Notes: generated by a model not told the origin, from the letters alone. A stretch of 64,000 nucleotides of DNA from Nissolia schottii (GCA_003254905.1 QANU01100881.1:62001-126000); one strand, 5' to 3'. Counted from the first letter of the stretch, positions 49,837-61,785 are shown. Program-made: numbers and translations.

Positions 49837-51605
49837 TGTTAGCTATAGAAGGCAAAATGTAGTTTTTGTCTTATCTTTATAAGTTAGAGTGATTGCTTGT
49901 GCAGCAAGTCACTAGAGCTGTGAGGAAAGTTAGTTGTTTGTTGTCTTCCCTTTATGCTTCTTTTGCATATGAGGTGGGTATCCAATCTTCTTGAAGCACT
50001 CGTGCTCTAAGTGTCCTGTTCCCCCATAATTATTGCAATGCTTGGAGTAGTAGGATGGGCTACGGCCTCTTGGGGTGGCTTGGAGGTCTGGTTTCTAGAT
50101 CTGCTTCTGGAATCAGGGACTGGTTTGGTACCAGTGGTGACAGCAGCTGCTATAGGTCTTGAATCATCATACTCCATGTGGAATTGTCTTTCTTATTGTA
50201 ATAACAGTGAGAGAACTTTATTGATATCGGGGATAGGTTCCATGAGCATTATTTGGGACCTCACATTGCTGTAATTTTCACTTAAACCTCTAAGGAAGTG
50301 GATCACATAATCATGGTCTCTATATTCCCTAACAATGCCAAGACCACATGTGCATCTCATAGGACAGTAGCAAATAGGAATGGGTCTGAAGTTTTCCAAC
50401 TCATCCCAATATGTTTTCAGCTAAGAGTAATAAGAAGTGATAGGGAGATCATCTTGATGAAGTGAAAAGATGAGTTCTTATAATTCATCAATTCTATACA
50501 AGTCACCTTGATGGTACCTACGTTTGAGGTCTTTCCACGAATCTGCTGCATTTTCTATCCAAATTATGCTAGACATAATTTCTGGAGATAGTGAGTTGGT
50601 TATCCAACCAAGAACAAAAGTATTACACCTATCCCATGCTGAGAAGAGGGGATCATCCTCATCGGGTTGAGTAATTCAACCATCTACAAATCGGAACTTG
50701 TTCTTGCCTTTCAAGGCCAAACGCATAGCTCTTGCCCAATGGTGATAGTTCCTTTCATTTAAGACCTGAGAGACAAGGGCAGCCCCATGATTTTCACTAG
50801 GGTGAAGGTAAAATGGTGATAAAGGATATCTAGAGGGATCGGAGAAGGGATTGATGTCAACCATGATAACCAAATCTTGATTCAAGAACAACAATGAAAT
50901 CAATATTATGCAGAATTTCAGAGGAAACAGAGGAAAATTGCTGTATAGCAATTACAGAGAAATTTTCAGCAATTAGTATAACACAGATCTTGTGCTATTG
51001 ATGTTAAGGAGTGAAAAAGAATTGAAGAAGCAATCACTAGCAACTACTCAGCAAATCGCCATAACAAACATCATTACAAGGAAGCTGAATCAAGCAAACA
51101 GAACCTGATGAAATTGATTTGCTGAAGTTATTCCAATTGGTGATCTTGATACACAGGGCAAAGCAAAATTAACAGCAACTTGCCATTGCAAGATTCCAAG
51201 GAAGAATGCAGCAGGTGTGCGCGTGAATTGTGCAGAGAAGAAAGGATCGATGATGGCTAAACTGATACCATGATAAAGCAGAAGAAGATGAACATGGTTG
51301 ATGCCATAGCAGCAAAAGCAAGAGAGAAAATGGGAACAGATAGAAATCTCTGAATATGAATGAATTCGATTGAATTGAAAAAGTAAGTATTACAGGTGCT
51401 AAACAGATATATATGTACAAGACATTTGGTAGCTTGATACACAAGCTAGCCAACTAGCTACCCAACTAACTACCTTTAACAGCTGTAACTGATGTTAACA
51501 GCTAACAACTAACTTTCCTCACAGCTTTAGTGACTTGCTGCACAAGCAATCACTCTAACTTATAAATATAAGACAAAAACTACATTTTATCTTCTATAGC
51601 TAACA
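49837..51605 (-). mobile_element. Copia retroelement fragment with inverted LTR ends
   Basis: On the minus strand, a 335-bp LTR (51605 to 51271) begins TGTTAGCTATAGAAG and ends in CA. It is followed by TGGTATCAG (51270-51262), a primer-binding site like initiator-Met tRNA, a leader, and a gag gene. The gag gene runs to its zinc knuckle near 49945. There, instead of pol, the sequence becomes the first 100 bp of the same LTR in opposite orientation, ending GCTAACA read on the minus strand. The whole is flanked by a perfect duplication, tgagc, at 49832-49836 and 51606-51610. It has no pol and cannot move by itself. Confidence 0.85.
49945..50864 (-). pseudogene. Copia-type gag, broken
   Basis: From ATG at 50864 the minus strand reads MVDINPFSDPSRYPLSPFYL and later LNERNYHHWARAMRLALKGK, the copia gag N-terminal domain. 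A TGA follows at about 50676 after FRFVDG. Further on, 50399-50193 reads YVIHFLRGLSENYSNVRSQI, then MEPIPDINKVLSLLLQ, typical of the gag central domain. Near 50040-49945 a zinc-knuckle remnant, HCNNYGGTGHLEHEC, has the second cysteine replaced by tyrosine. It is interrupted by at least one stop and frame breaks, and ends at the inverted LTR piece. Confidence 0.85.
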
Positions 51606-51610
51606 TGAGC

Positions 51611-52067
51611 CTCCATTTTGATCCGAAACTTCTTTTATTTATTCAAAGGGGACAAAAAGAATTCATTAAAACTACGGATCATCGCGAAGAATAGAAATAA
51701 TAAGTTGTGGTTGTTGATCTGAACCTTCTTAGTAATGTATCAAAATTATTTTCTATCATAAAGTAAGTGAATACTAAGAAATATCATCAAAAGTGAATAC
51801 TAAGAAATAATCCACCAAGATAATAAATATTCTTACGTTTATTAAAAAAATGGTTGAAATAAAATTTCAGTCGTTGTATGTATCATTATTTTGAATTTAG
51901 TCCCTATATAATTTTTAAAATAGTCTCTACACATTAAATATTTCGTAAATAAGTCCTTAACTATTGTCAATGAATTTAATTAGTATGCATTGACAATGTA
52001 AAGTTTTTCACAGTCATTCAATCAAATTATTCTATATGTATGACATTTTAAGTTGTGAGTGAGAGAG
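51611..52067. other. Spacer between retroelements
   Basis: AT-rich, no supported feature. Confidence 0.5.
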
Positions 52068-52072
52068 TCAAT

Positions 52073-54745
52073 TGTAACATCCAGAATTTTTTCCTTATGA
52101 GGATTTCGCGAAAATCCTAATTTTTTCTTAATTAAAAGCACGTTAGATGCGATTATTTGGATTGAAAAAATTATTTAGAACATTAATTGCTTCCAGACGC
52201 CAGTCAAGTAATTGTTTCTTGATCCCGCGGAGTGCCACGAGATCCGTGCCAAATTTTGACAAAAATCGGAATTTCGGTAGACACTTAAGGTATCTGTGAA
52301 AATTACCCTCCGGGCAATAAATTCACAAATACCTTAACTGGACATACCTCTATGATCCGTGAAATTAGTAGATCGCGGATATGTGCTCGAAATATTTTTA
52401 GGATATCTAAACACGAGCGAAAAATGACAAAACGCGATCAAACATGATCGCGAAATAAAGTGATCTGGTTTGGAAATTAATTCTCACGTCAGTGAAAGGA
52501 AAATAAAGAAAAAAAATAAAGAAAAGAACAAAAGAGGAAATAATTAAAAGGATGAAGGTTAAAAAGGGGGAAAACAAAATTTAGGATATAAAGAGAAATA
52601 AAAATTAAAGGAAGGGCAAAAGGGTAAATAAACTTAAAAGGATAATTTAAAAAAAAAAAGAAAAAAGAAATGAAAAAAACAAGGCTTCTCAGGGAAGCCA
52701 AAGGCCATCCCCTGGAGCCTATATAAAGGCACGGCCTCAGTGCCATTTTTCTCAAGATTTTCATCTGCTATGTTGTTGCTCTATCCGTTTGTGTGCGCGA
52801 TGATCACTCCATTGGATTCAGGAAAAATAGCAGGATCATTCTAAAGCTCTTGGGAGTCGTTTCTGCAACTCCCTATCGCACCTGGAAAGTGGGTAACCAT
52901 AAATTCACTGTCTATGTGGTTTTGTTATGCTATTTTATGTGTTGTTATTTGAGAAACTGACTTAGAAAATATTATGTAAAAAATATAGAGATAATGATGT
53001 GAAGATGATTTTATGAAATTTTGAAGTTAGAAAAATATAACGATATGTGTTGGAACAGTACAAGGAAGCCTCGGTTGTGTATGTGCAACTGGTGCAACTT
53101 TTTGTATACTATTCATAATGTATTACATGTTAATCTTGAGTGTGTATTGTATAGTTAGCTTTGATTTATATGGATGATTTTATCAAACCGTCTGTTTTAA
53201 ATAAAGATGATTTTATAATGTAAAATATAACTAAATGTTGTTTTATTATTCAAGACGATTAGTCTATGCTGTTTCTACTATTTAGTATTTTTACTATCTT
53301 TGCTTATTATGTTATAATGCTAACATTTTTTTATGCTATATATTTTCTAGTCCTTAATTCTTACTTATATTTTATTAACATATTTATCTATATGTTAAAA
53401 CATATTGAACTATTTGCAAGATAGAGAAATATTTAAACATAATTTATGATGTCATATCAAAGTAGTATACTAAATCATTTGCTAAGATACTATAGCTACT
53501 GTTAGTATAATGTGATTATGTGGTTATGTGTGAGTAAAGCATGCATCATGAGGATAGCTCACTAGAGGATTATTGTTTAAGGAATAAAAGGTAATGAATT
53601 AAAGATCATAATGAAATGTAGGAAAAAGGGCATGATGGAAAAGATAAAGGTGCATGTGGTTAACGTTATAAAGGAAATGTTATGAAAGAATGAATGATGA
53701 TGTAAAGACTGAATGAATGATGATATGGTCCACTTCTGGCTTAGCCCAAAGGAAGGCGGCCCCTCGCCACCCGGTAAGGGGGTGGAGTCATGTGTCCTCG
53801 AGGAACAGGCAGAAAAGGCAGGTCGTATACCGTCATGCGGTCGACGGGCCCGGGGTGTACGTGGGAGTGTGACACAGGCCAAAGGAATGATGATAAGTTC
53901 ATGCATGAATGGCATTGCGAACGATAGTATGCTCGAAGGGAACACATGCATTGTTCTTCGTCACCATGTTCGAAGGGAACGCATGAGGCGCGACCGGAAC
54001 ACATGGGGCGCGACCAAGATGTCTGTTTGCATACATGTGTAGGTGGTTACGTTACGACGGTTAGGGATAGCAAGCACGAGAACCTAGATAAGAAAGATTA
54101 AATCCCCTATCACCTAGTAAAGTAGATAAAGTTGTTCAGGATCCTAGGCAAAGATAATAATCAGTAAAGTATGCATGATCACGTAGAATTCCCTGAACGG
54201 CCTGGAGGATAATCGAGGAAATGAATGTTAGGTAATGCCAAGGAACCCCACTGAGGACCAAGAGTTCTCACCCCCACTCAGTTATGGATCCAGGTGTGCA
54301 AAGTGAATGGATTGACGAGAGAGATGCATGGTAGGCGACAAAATGCTACAACAGGTCAGAGCCAGAGCAAAACGACAACAGTCGCGCTAAGGCGTTAAAT
54401 GTTTTGTATTATGTTCTATGACTTGGATACATTTTGTGTAAATATCTAGTACTAAGACTATGTGTAATTATGTTATGGACCTTGGTTGTAATTATGTATA
54501 TATACCTACTCTACATGTTCTACTGCGGCTATTAGCGACGGTTGTTATATGTTATCTTAATCACGCACGGCTCCTAGTTTATAATTGATAAAGCACACAA
54601 ATGATTTTTAAATTGGTCCATATTTTTGCGTAAGAGATATTTTCAAAGGTAAAGGTATGGGCTAAAGGTAACCCGACACAACGGATAACAACCCTGTGAG
54701 CGTTGCTTACTACCATGGAAGTGGGCAGTTAGCAAGGGTGTTACA
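52073..54745 (+). mobile_element. Solo LTR, family A, 2.67 kb
   Basis: It starts TGTAACATCC and ends GGGTGTTACA. The flanks are a perfect 5-bp duplication, tcaat (52068-52072 and 54746-54750). A likely LTR promoter, CCTATATAAAGGCACGGCC, lies near 52718-52736. It resembles the LTR at 34133-36980 in ends, layout and phrases such as 'aaagtgggtaac' and 'caagcacgagaac'. Open frames inside, such as those at 53577-54042 on both strands, are part of the LTR and not genes. Confidence 0.87.
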
Positions 54746-54750
54746 TCAAT

Positions 54751-55290
54751 CATTTTTGTTTATATAAAAAGATTTAAGTGAATAATAATATAAATAATTT
54801 TATAGTGTCAAATGATATCAATTAAACTCATAATCAATTAAGTAAGGTGAGATAACTAAACCATACTTCATTAGCTAAGATAATTAACTAATGAAATTAT
54901 AACTTTAGATGACATAAGTGGCCATGCCTAAAATGATCCTTGCACTTTTTGGTGTATGATGCATGAGTCACTTGAAGTATGGTGTTCTTGTTTGTCTGAA
55001 TTTTGTCATACAAATTTTTCTTTCTAATTGTATTGTTTGATTATTTTTTTCAATTATTTGTCAATGGTGTTGGTTAGGTGTTGGGGGTGGATTTTTTTAA
55101 TTCTGACAGAATGGATATTGATGGGAGAAGGTGCAAAAAGCCACTGTTGGAGAGATATTAAGGGTGAGGTGAAAATTAGAAATGCATTTAATCATATTTT
55201 TATAATGTATTTAGTTATATTTTAAAAATGTGGTTAAATGTAAATGCTCCACCGTAAACTACTAAGTGCATTACACACCATATTTATAAG
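54751..55290. other. Intergenic, no gene seen
   Basis: AT-rich sequence without supported features. Confidence 0.5.
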
Positions 55291-55294
55291 TATC

Positions 55295-55690
55295 ATTTGT
55301 TTAGCGAGAGCAAGAAAGAAATACTAAAATAATTAAATAAAAATCTTGTTTGTTTACTGAGAGACACAAAAATTTGTGTCATAAGAGAAAATTTGTGTAT
55401 TTTCTATTTATTTTGTTGGGACACAGAGACAAGACACGGGGACACAACCTTTCAGATTAGAATAATGTATTTTTTCTCTTAAATTAATGCAATCAGAGTA
55501 TTTTAAATCATTTGGAGTATATTTTTTGTCTTGTTTCTATTAAACCAAACAAGATATGGATAAAAAAATAAGTGTGTCTTATACGATATCACCAAATAGA
55601 ATACAAAATTGGCTTGTCCTTTTATTTTTTATGTTTCTATTCTCTTCTCTTGTGTTTATATTCTTGTCCTATGTGTGTTATTCATTTGTT
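55295..55690. mobile_element. MITE-like repeat, second copy
   Basis: Related to the outer parts of 32310-33110: shares 'tttgtttagcgaga', 'gggacacagagacaagacac' and 'accaaacaaga'. 'tcatttgtttag' appears at both edges (about 55294 and 55681), which could be a duplication or part of the element. This copy lacks the internal gene-like block. Edges are approximate. Confidence 0.5.
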
Positions 55691-56551
55691 TAGTTGACAC
55701 ATAACAAATGAAATATACTACGTTGAATTAAATAAAGACTTCTTTACAAATAATTGCATGCCTAGGGATTAATTCAACAACTTTTTTTTATGAACTAAAT
55801 TTATAAGTAATGACATGTATATTATACCCTTAAAAATGAATATTTAATGCATAAAAAATGAGTAATGTTAAGTGTACAACTAAAATGTTGTTAACTATGC
55901 TGTCAACTCATAGTTTACACAGTAACACCAAGTGCATAAATTTTTGCATATACATGCACAAACTTTTTAAATACGAAACCAAATCAAACTAAATTTGCAA
56001 TGCATTAAATAACGAAAAGTAATTGTCACACTTTTTCTTCATCTCCCACCCACACTCTTAGCGTGTAGACTCACTCTCTATCATGCATCAATATTTTAAA
56101 CCATATGTACAAACTTTTTAACAACAAAAAACAAAAAAAATAGCAGAAACATAAATAAAGACAAAGAAGGAAACTTTTGTGTACACATGCATAAACTTTT
56201 GACCAAGCACAAACTTTCCTACACATGGACAAACATTTGAAAAAAAAAATGAATATGATGAAAATGAAAATGAAAACTCTTTGATTCATAAAGAATAAAA
56301 TAAAATGATGGGAGATGGGGAAAGAAGAGAACAAAAATAAAGAATAAGGAAAAAAAGTATGTATTAAAAATGATAAGTTATACAAAAATTGACAAATTAT
56401 AAGTTTTACGTAAAATATTTTTACAAGAAATTAATATTTGATGGCTAGAAATAAGAGCATAAAAACAACTAACCATTTATCATTTAAAAAAAAAAAAAAT
56501 AGGACTTTGACATGAGAAGAGACAAGCGCAGGTGGGACAATCCACTTTTGT
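55691..56551. other. Intergenic, AT-rich
   Basis: Repeated phrases like 'atgcacaaacttttt' between 55940 and 56230 but no gene. The adjacent region 56552-56787 is the response-regulator promoter and leader. Confidence 0.5.
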
Positions 56552-56647
56552 GGATTTTCGCATTAGAGAAAAACAAACAAGATCTCTCAGATTTGGATCC
56601 TCCGAATCTCTCACCTTACACTACAGTCTAACCAACCTAACTATAAA
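56552..56647 (+). promoter_or_regulatory. Probable promoter of the type-A response regulator
   Basis: A TATAAA at 56642-56647 lies about 140 bases before the start codon. Upstream are five matches to RGAT(T/C), the core bound by type-B response regulators: GGATT 56552, AGATC 56580, AGATT 56589, GGATC 56595, and AGATTC on the minus strand at 56604-56609. Type-A genes are direct targets of type-B regulators, so the cluster fits, but the motif is short and common. Confidence 0.4.
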
Positions 56648-56787
56648 GCAAAACGCAACTTCCCTTCATTTGATATCTCCCTATTCCTATTCCCTTCCTT
56701 TTCAACATTCTTTTCCTTCACCCTTTCGCATTTATTAGCGCCTCATCTTTCTCAGACGCGCAGAGGGGAATATTTCGTTGATCGGAA

Positions 56788-58940
56788 ATGGATGCCGCCG
56801 GCGACGTCTTCAGGCAGAGCTTGCCGGAACTGGACGCACGTGAGCTGCATGTGCTTGCCGTTGATGACAGCCACGTCGATCGCAAGGTCATTGAACGGTT
56901 GCTCAAAATCTCTTCATGCAAAGGTAACATTAACATAGGAAACCCCATTTTCTCCGTTTCCCCCATTTTTTGTGTCTCTTTTTTTTTATTATTATTAATA
57001 ACTTGGATTGGATTTTGAAGGTTATTGGATTTTTTTTTATCTTCATTTTTTGTGTGCAGTAACGGTGGTGGAGAGTGGAACTAGAGCTTTACAGTATCTA
57101 GGGCTGGATGGAGAGAATAACAGCTCTATTGATTTTGATGTAAGCAGATTTTGGTTTTAGAATTGAATTGTGTTATTTTGATTCCACTATTTTGAATATG
57201 TTGCTGACGGTTGTTTACATTGATGGGTTAATTTGGTAACAGAGCGTGAAGGTTAATCTGATAATGACCGATTATTCAATGCCGGGAATGACAGGATTTG
57301 AACTCCTCAAGAAGATCAAGGTGAGAATCTATTGTTTGTTATAGAATAGCAGTGTTTGGAATTTCATTATGTATCTTCCGATTCTCTGTTGCATATAATA
57401 GATTGAGCTTTTTGAATGGATTTAGAAGGGAATTTGATTGTCAATCTTCTTTCATTTCTGTTAATTTCAGCAGGAGTCATCTATTTTTAGAGAGATTCCA
57501 GTGGTGGTTATGTCTTCTGAGAATATCTTGACCCGAATTGATAGGTAAAGCTCTTGATTAAATTAACACCTTGTTTCGTTCTCGACACGGTTTTATGAAG
57601 CATATTGTTTTTTTGCTGAACTCTTAAAGCTCATTTCCTTATTTATCTGATGATATTTACATTCTTGATCCCTGTTAGTTATTTTCGAACTGCTTTAATG
57701 ATCTAAAACATAAGAAATTTGGGAATACCACATATTGCTTCTGCTGTCTGGTTTTTCTTCCTTTTCGGTGGAAGACACGTGTATGTCTGCCTTCTGGACA
57801 TGAATTTCAATTGTGAAAAACATATTAAACATGTATAATATAATTGATGATTAGAATATTAGCCCCCATTCATTTTCCCAATTTTAGACTGGAGCAAACA
57901 AAAATCGCCTGCTATGAAGATGCACATAATCTACCACCAAATCAGAGAATAACTCCCTTGTGGGGATCCAGAATTCTGAAATGATAATAACGAGACAGGG
58001 ACGTCAAAGCTTCTAAGAGATCTTGGTAGCCACTTAGGTCTAGGTTGGCACTGTGTCTGTCATGGGGATTAGAGCTAACAAGGCATGTAGATTGCATAAT
58101 GAAGACAATGTTAATTTGAGAATGTTGAAGGGTTCAAAGGAATTGAGATACCCCGACTTAGGCTAGGCTGGCAGCAGCTGCTGAGAAACGATAAGTCACT
58201 AGACAAAACATGGCCAAAATCCTTTCCCAGAGATTTGAGGCTATTGACAATTTGAAATGAAGCAGTTCCATGTAATTAGTTTTGCAAGCAATCTTGCAAA
58301 ATCATTTAAGCAATGGACATTATTGATCCGTCAATCTCATAATGTTAGACACATGGATCCCAAGCTTTTGTGGAACATGTTGCTTGTAGCTGGCAATTTT
58401 GACCCACAATGAAGCATGATGAGATACAGATTCCTTACTTGTCTGTGGTCAACTGGTTCTACAAAGACCCTTTTGGCATGACAACAATTATTGTCATTAT
58501 GATTGCCACATAATTGTAAATTTTATCATCAGCTTCGTACTTCTACAGCGCATGCATATATAGTTTGTTTATAATTAGTGTATTGTCATTTTAACCAAGT
58601 CCTAATTAAACCATATTCTTTACCATGCAAAATTTGTGATCTGTCTATGCACTTTTCTGTACTTTCTTTTTTAGTGGCCAATATTTATAGACTCGTGTAT
58701 TCATAGTTTACTTTACTAATTGGCAGTTGCTTGGAGGAAGGAGCTGAAGAGTTTCTTTTGAAACCTGTGAAGCTGTCAGATGTAAAACGCGTAACAGATT
58801 TCATCATGAGAGGTGAAGGGAAGAAAGGTGGAAAAAGATATCTGAAAAGAAGGCGATCGGAGGATTGCAGTCCATCTTTATCAACTAAACTTTTTCAGTT
58901 GTCACCATCCACATTGTCCTTGAAAAAATCTAGACTTTGA
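56788..58940 (+). CDS. Type-A two-component response regulator (cytokinin signalling)
   Basis: Five exons join in frame: 56788-56923, 57060-57139, 57243-57320, 57474-57544 (or from 57471), 58727-58940, giving 192 or 193 residues. One receiver domain fills about residues 20-150: acidic pair D26-D27 in [18 protein letters not shown], phospho-acceptor D82 in [19 protein letters not shown]112, and K134 in [12 protein letters not shown]. After it comes only a short Lys/Arg- and Ser-rich tail, with no Myb/GARP DNA-binding domain, which defines type A. The sequence looks closest to ARR3/ARR4-like proteins. Type-A regulators receive phosphate from histidine phosphotransfer proteins and damp cytokinin responses; the basic tail (KRYLKRRRS) may aid nuclear location. 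The fourth intron is 1.2 kb. Confidence 0.93.
57545..58726. other. Fourth intron of the response regulator
   Basis: A 1.2-kb intron with canonical ends (gtaaag, ggcag). It holds unclassified, less AT-rich sequence at 57890-58250 that might be an old insertion. No gene is seen. Confidence 0.45.
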
Positions 58941-59462
58941 GTGGTGCCGCTTATGTCTCCATTTATGCTAAACCATAGTTCATATACCAAAGCTGCAGAT
59001 ATAACATGTACTATGACACTAGATTGCTGACAATGAGTACTAGGTTTAGGATCGACAAAGAGGATGTAGTCTTCATTTTATTTTATTTTTACAGCTTACA
59101 TCTATTTTTTTGGCTGATTTTTCTGCTGTACAGATAAAATTCATTGAAAATTTGAAGAAACCTTCTATTTTGAAGGGTTTTACCTCAAAATTATGTTTTC
59201 TTTTGGCCTGTTCATGTTCTCTTGCACTCAAAATTATGTTAACTTTTTTAAGCCCTTTATCAGAATATTGTCCTTATGTTTTTTTTTTAATGTACTTTGG
59301 AACTACATTGATACCATTGTAGCTCTGGGGTTAAAAGTGGAAGAGACAGTAGTTATGGGGACCAAGTGGTGCCATGGTTCCAAGTTTTCATTTTTTTTTT
59401 TTTTTCAAATATACTCAGTAAGATATGTAGTGATAACCTCTTTAAAATAAATATATTTTTTA
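58941..59462. other. 3' flank of the response regulator
   Basis: Probable 3' UTR, then AT-rich spacer with two near-copies of 'ctcaaaattatgtt' (about 59190 and 59228). No gene is supported. Confidence 0.45.
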
Positions 59463-59825
59463 TATAAGGCTGTCAGGTTAGCTTTCACCTCCTCGGTTAT
59501 AACATCCATTCCTGCTTATACCATGCAAAATTTTTGGCTTCCAACTAGCAAGTGTTCGTCCATCGACTCTATTGCCAGGAATTTTATTTGGGGGATAATC
59601 CTAATAAACCTCGTGGTTGGCACTTGGTTAATTGGGAGGTGGTGGCTAGGCCCAAGCTGGAAGGTGGGCTGGGCGTGACGTGGGTCTGTCCCAGCAACAC
59701 CACGATGCTAGGTCAAGCTACTTGGGCCATGATTAATTCGACGGAGAAGGTTTGGGTCCAAGTTCTCTCAGCTAGGTGTTTAGGTGATCATTCTATTTTG
59801 AGTGCTAATTCGAAGAATGGAGGCT
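59463..59825 (+). pseudogene. LINE-1 reverse transcriptase C-terminal fragment
   Basis: Across two + strand frames the text reads SIPAYTMQNFWLPTSKCSS, ARNFIWGDNPNKPRGWHLVN, then WEVVARPKLEGGLGV and LGQATWAMINSTEKVWVQVL. This is the conserved region after the reverse-transcriptase core of plant L1-type LINEs. Frame changes show it is dead. It is cut off at its 3' side near the start of a foldback-element end. Confidence 0.8.
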
Positions 59826-59839
59826 CTTTCGACCAAAAT

Positions 59840-60480
59840 AAAGGATTGAATATGTTTTTAATTTCTATAAAATTAAAAAGTTTATATTTGGTCTGAAATT
59901 TTTTTTGTGTTGATTTTAGTCTTTGTCGTTTTCAGTAGGAGACATTATCTGCTGCCGTATCCGTTAAATGTGTCACGTGGCACATTACGTGACAAACACG
60001 TGACACAACCACCCATCCCAAAACCCACCCATGACCCATGTTCATTTAAAAAAATAAAATAAAATAAAAATAGAAATAGTCCCTCTTAAAAACAAAAACC
60101 CTAAGCCCCAAAATTTCCTATCTCAGAACAAGTAGCTACAACCATCACCACCGCTCTCTACCACTAATCCTTTCCAGGGATGGTGTCGCCGGTGGAGGGA
60201 GGAAACTTGGTGTGTGGTTTCTTTATGGTAGGATGATGATGGATGATGAAGGAGGGAGGCCATTGATGGAGAAGAATGAGAAGGGGGAGAATGCGTTACT
60301 AGGTGAAGGGAGGATGGATGGGAGAATGAGAAATGGGAGAAAAAGAGAAAAGAGTGAGGGTGCATGGGGTGAGGTGTGGGTTGCGTGCCACATGTTCCCA
60401 TGGGAAGCTACCTTGTGACACGTGGCAAGCATGCAGCTACCATGTGTCGTGAGGTAAAGAAGTGAGGTGGTTTGACATAT
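59840..60480. mobile_element. Partial Mutator-like foldback element
   Basis: Its left end (gattgaatatgtttttaa, with ggcacattacgtgacaaaca inside) matches the terminus style of the elements at 12581, 45146 and 61159. A weak relative of the inner block appears at 60410-60440 (gtgacacgtggcaagc). A matching right terminus and duplication are not evident, so this copy seems truncated or rearranged. Open frames on both strands inside it are compositional. Confidence 0.5.
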
Positions 60481-61149
60481 TGTATGTTGGTTCAGCGAGT
60501 GACATGGGGCTTCTCAAGAAACTAAAAAGTGACATACTCTAGACTGCATGTGGTTAAAACAAGATTGAAAAAGGCAAACATTGTAAAAGAGAATTTTAGA
60601 CTTGTCTTTTGCTCATATATGCCTTAGACAAAGAAGAAAATGAACTTAGAGACTCGTGGGAAAATTCTAACTATAAAATCAACACTTTGATCTGCAAACT
60701 AATGCAAGTTTTGAGATTGACGCAGCATAAGGAAAACAACAAGCTAGACACTCTGAAGGATACAATAGCACGTCTTGAGACTCCTCTATGGGTCTCTAGC
60801 ACAAAAGGGTTAACTCTACGACATAACAGATAACTATTGCATTGTTAAATTGATAAACTGACTCTTGGCAACAGACTTAATTGTTCTAATTCTATTAACA
60901 GAATAATTATTATTATTTATTACTTTTATAATGCACTGTGAATATAGAGTTCTAACACATACCTGGCCAGTTTTTAAGAGTTAAACTCTACAAACGTCCC
61001 TATAAGACTAAGCTTAAGGTGACGCGAAAAAGTGAGATGTTACACTGACGCGATGTTTAGATAACATATTAATATTTGAACATTACACAGTAAAATTATA
61101 AGATTTTAGATGTAACAAACCAAATTTAAGAGATATCTTGTAATACATA
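60481..61149. other. Intergenic, no supported gene
   Basis: A 74-codon frame at 60609-60833 (rich in Lys, Asn, Leu) has no recognisable family. Otherwise AT-rich. Confidence 0.4.
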
Positions 61150-61158
61150 TTTCAAAAA

Positions 61159-61688
61159 GGGTTAAATATGTTTTTAGTTACTCATAAATTTTAAATTTTG
61201 TGTTTTACCCCTCATAAATATTTTTGCTAAAAATCATCCCTCATAATTTTTTTGTAAGTTTTAGTCTATACCGTCATGTTAAGCAGTTAACTATTGATAT
61301 GACAGTTAACTTTGATAGTGGAAGGTCGTGTGCCACGCACGTGACGCGATTAACCCAACCATTGCTTCCTCATCTTCTTACTCTCGTGCTGCTCTTAGCG
61401 TACGCTTACTGTCTTCTCTTTCTCCACTACAGCTTTGTGAGCCGCCACTCTGACTGCTGCTAGCATAGCGACCTCACCCACACACCCTTACTTACTTCTC
61501 TCCTCCCGCTCTCTCTCCCACATTTGCCACGTGGCCAAGTTGTTACGTCAGCAGTTAACGGCTTAACATGACGGCAGGAACTAAAACCCTACAAAAAAAA
61601 TTTATGCGAGACGATTTTTAGCAAAAAAATTATGAGGGGTAAAACACAAAATTCAAATTTTATGAGGAACTAAAAACATGTTTAACAC
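61159..61688. mobile_element. Mutator-like foldback element, 530 bp
   Basis: Inverted arms share the terminus GTTAAA(T/C)ATGTTTTTAGTT, the phrase 'ttttgtgttttacccctcat' and a 'ccgtcatgttaagc' block. The flanks are tttcaaaaa (61150-61158) and tttaaaaaa (61689-61697), 8 of 9 bases alike. It contains no coding sequence. Confidence 0.8.
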
Positions 61689-61785
61689 TTTAAAAAAAAT
61701 ATTTGGACACAATTGTGGCAAATACATTGATTTATCAATGAGCCAAAAAAGTGAAAGCGACATATAATTTGGGACGGATGGAGTA

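Noticed and set aside
53577-54042. Frames of 87-124 codons on both strands
   Set aside because: They fall inside a solo LTR bounded by target duplications.
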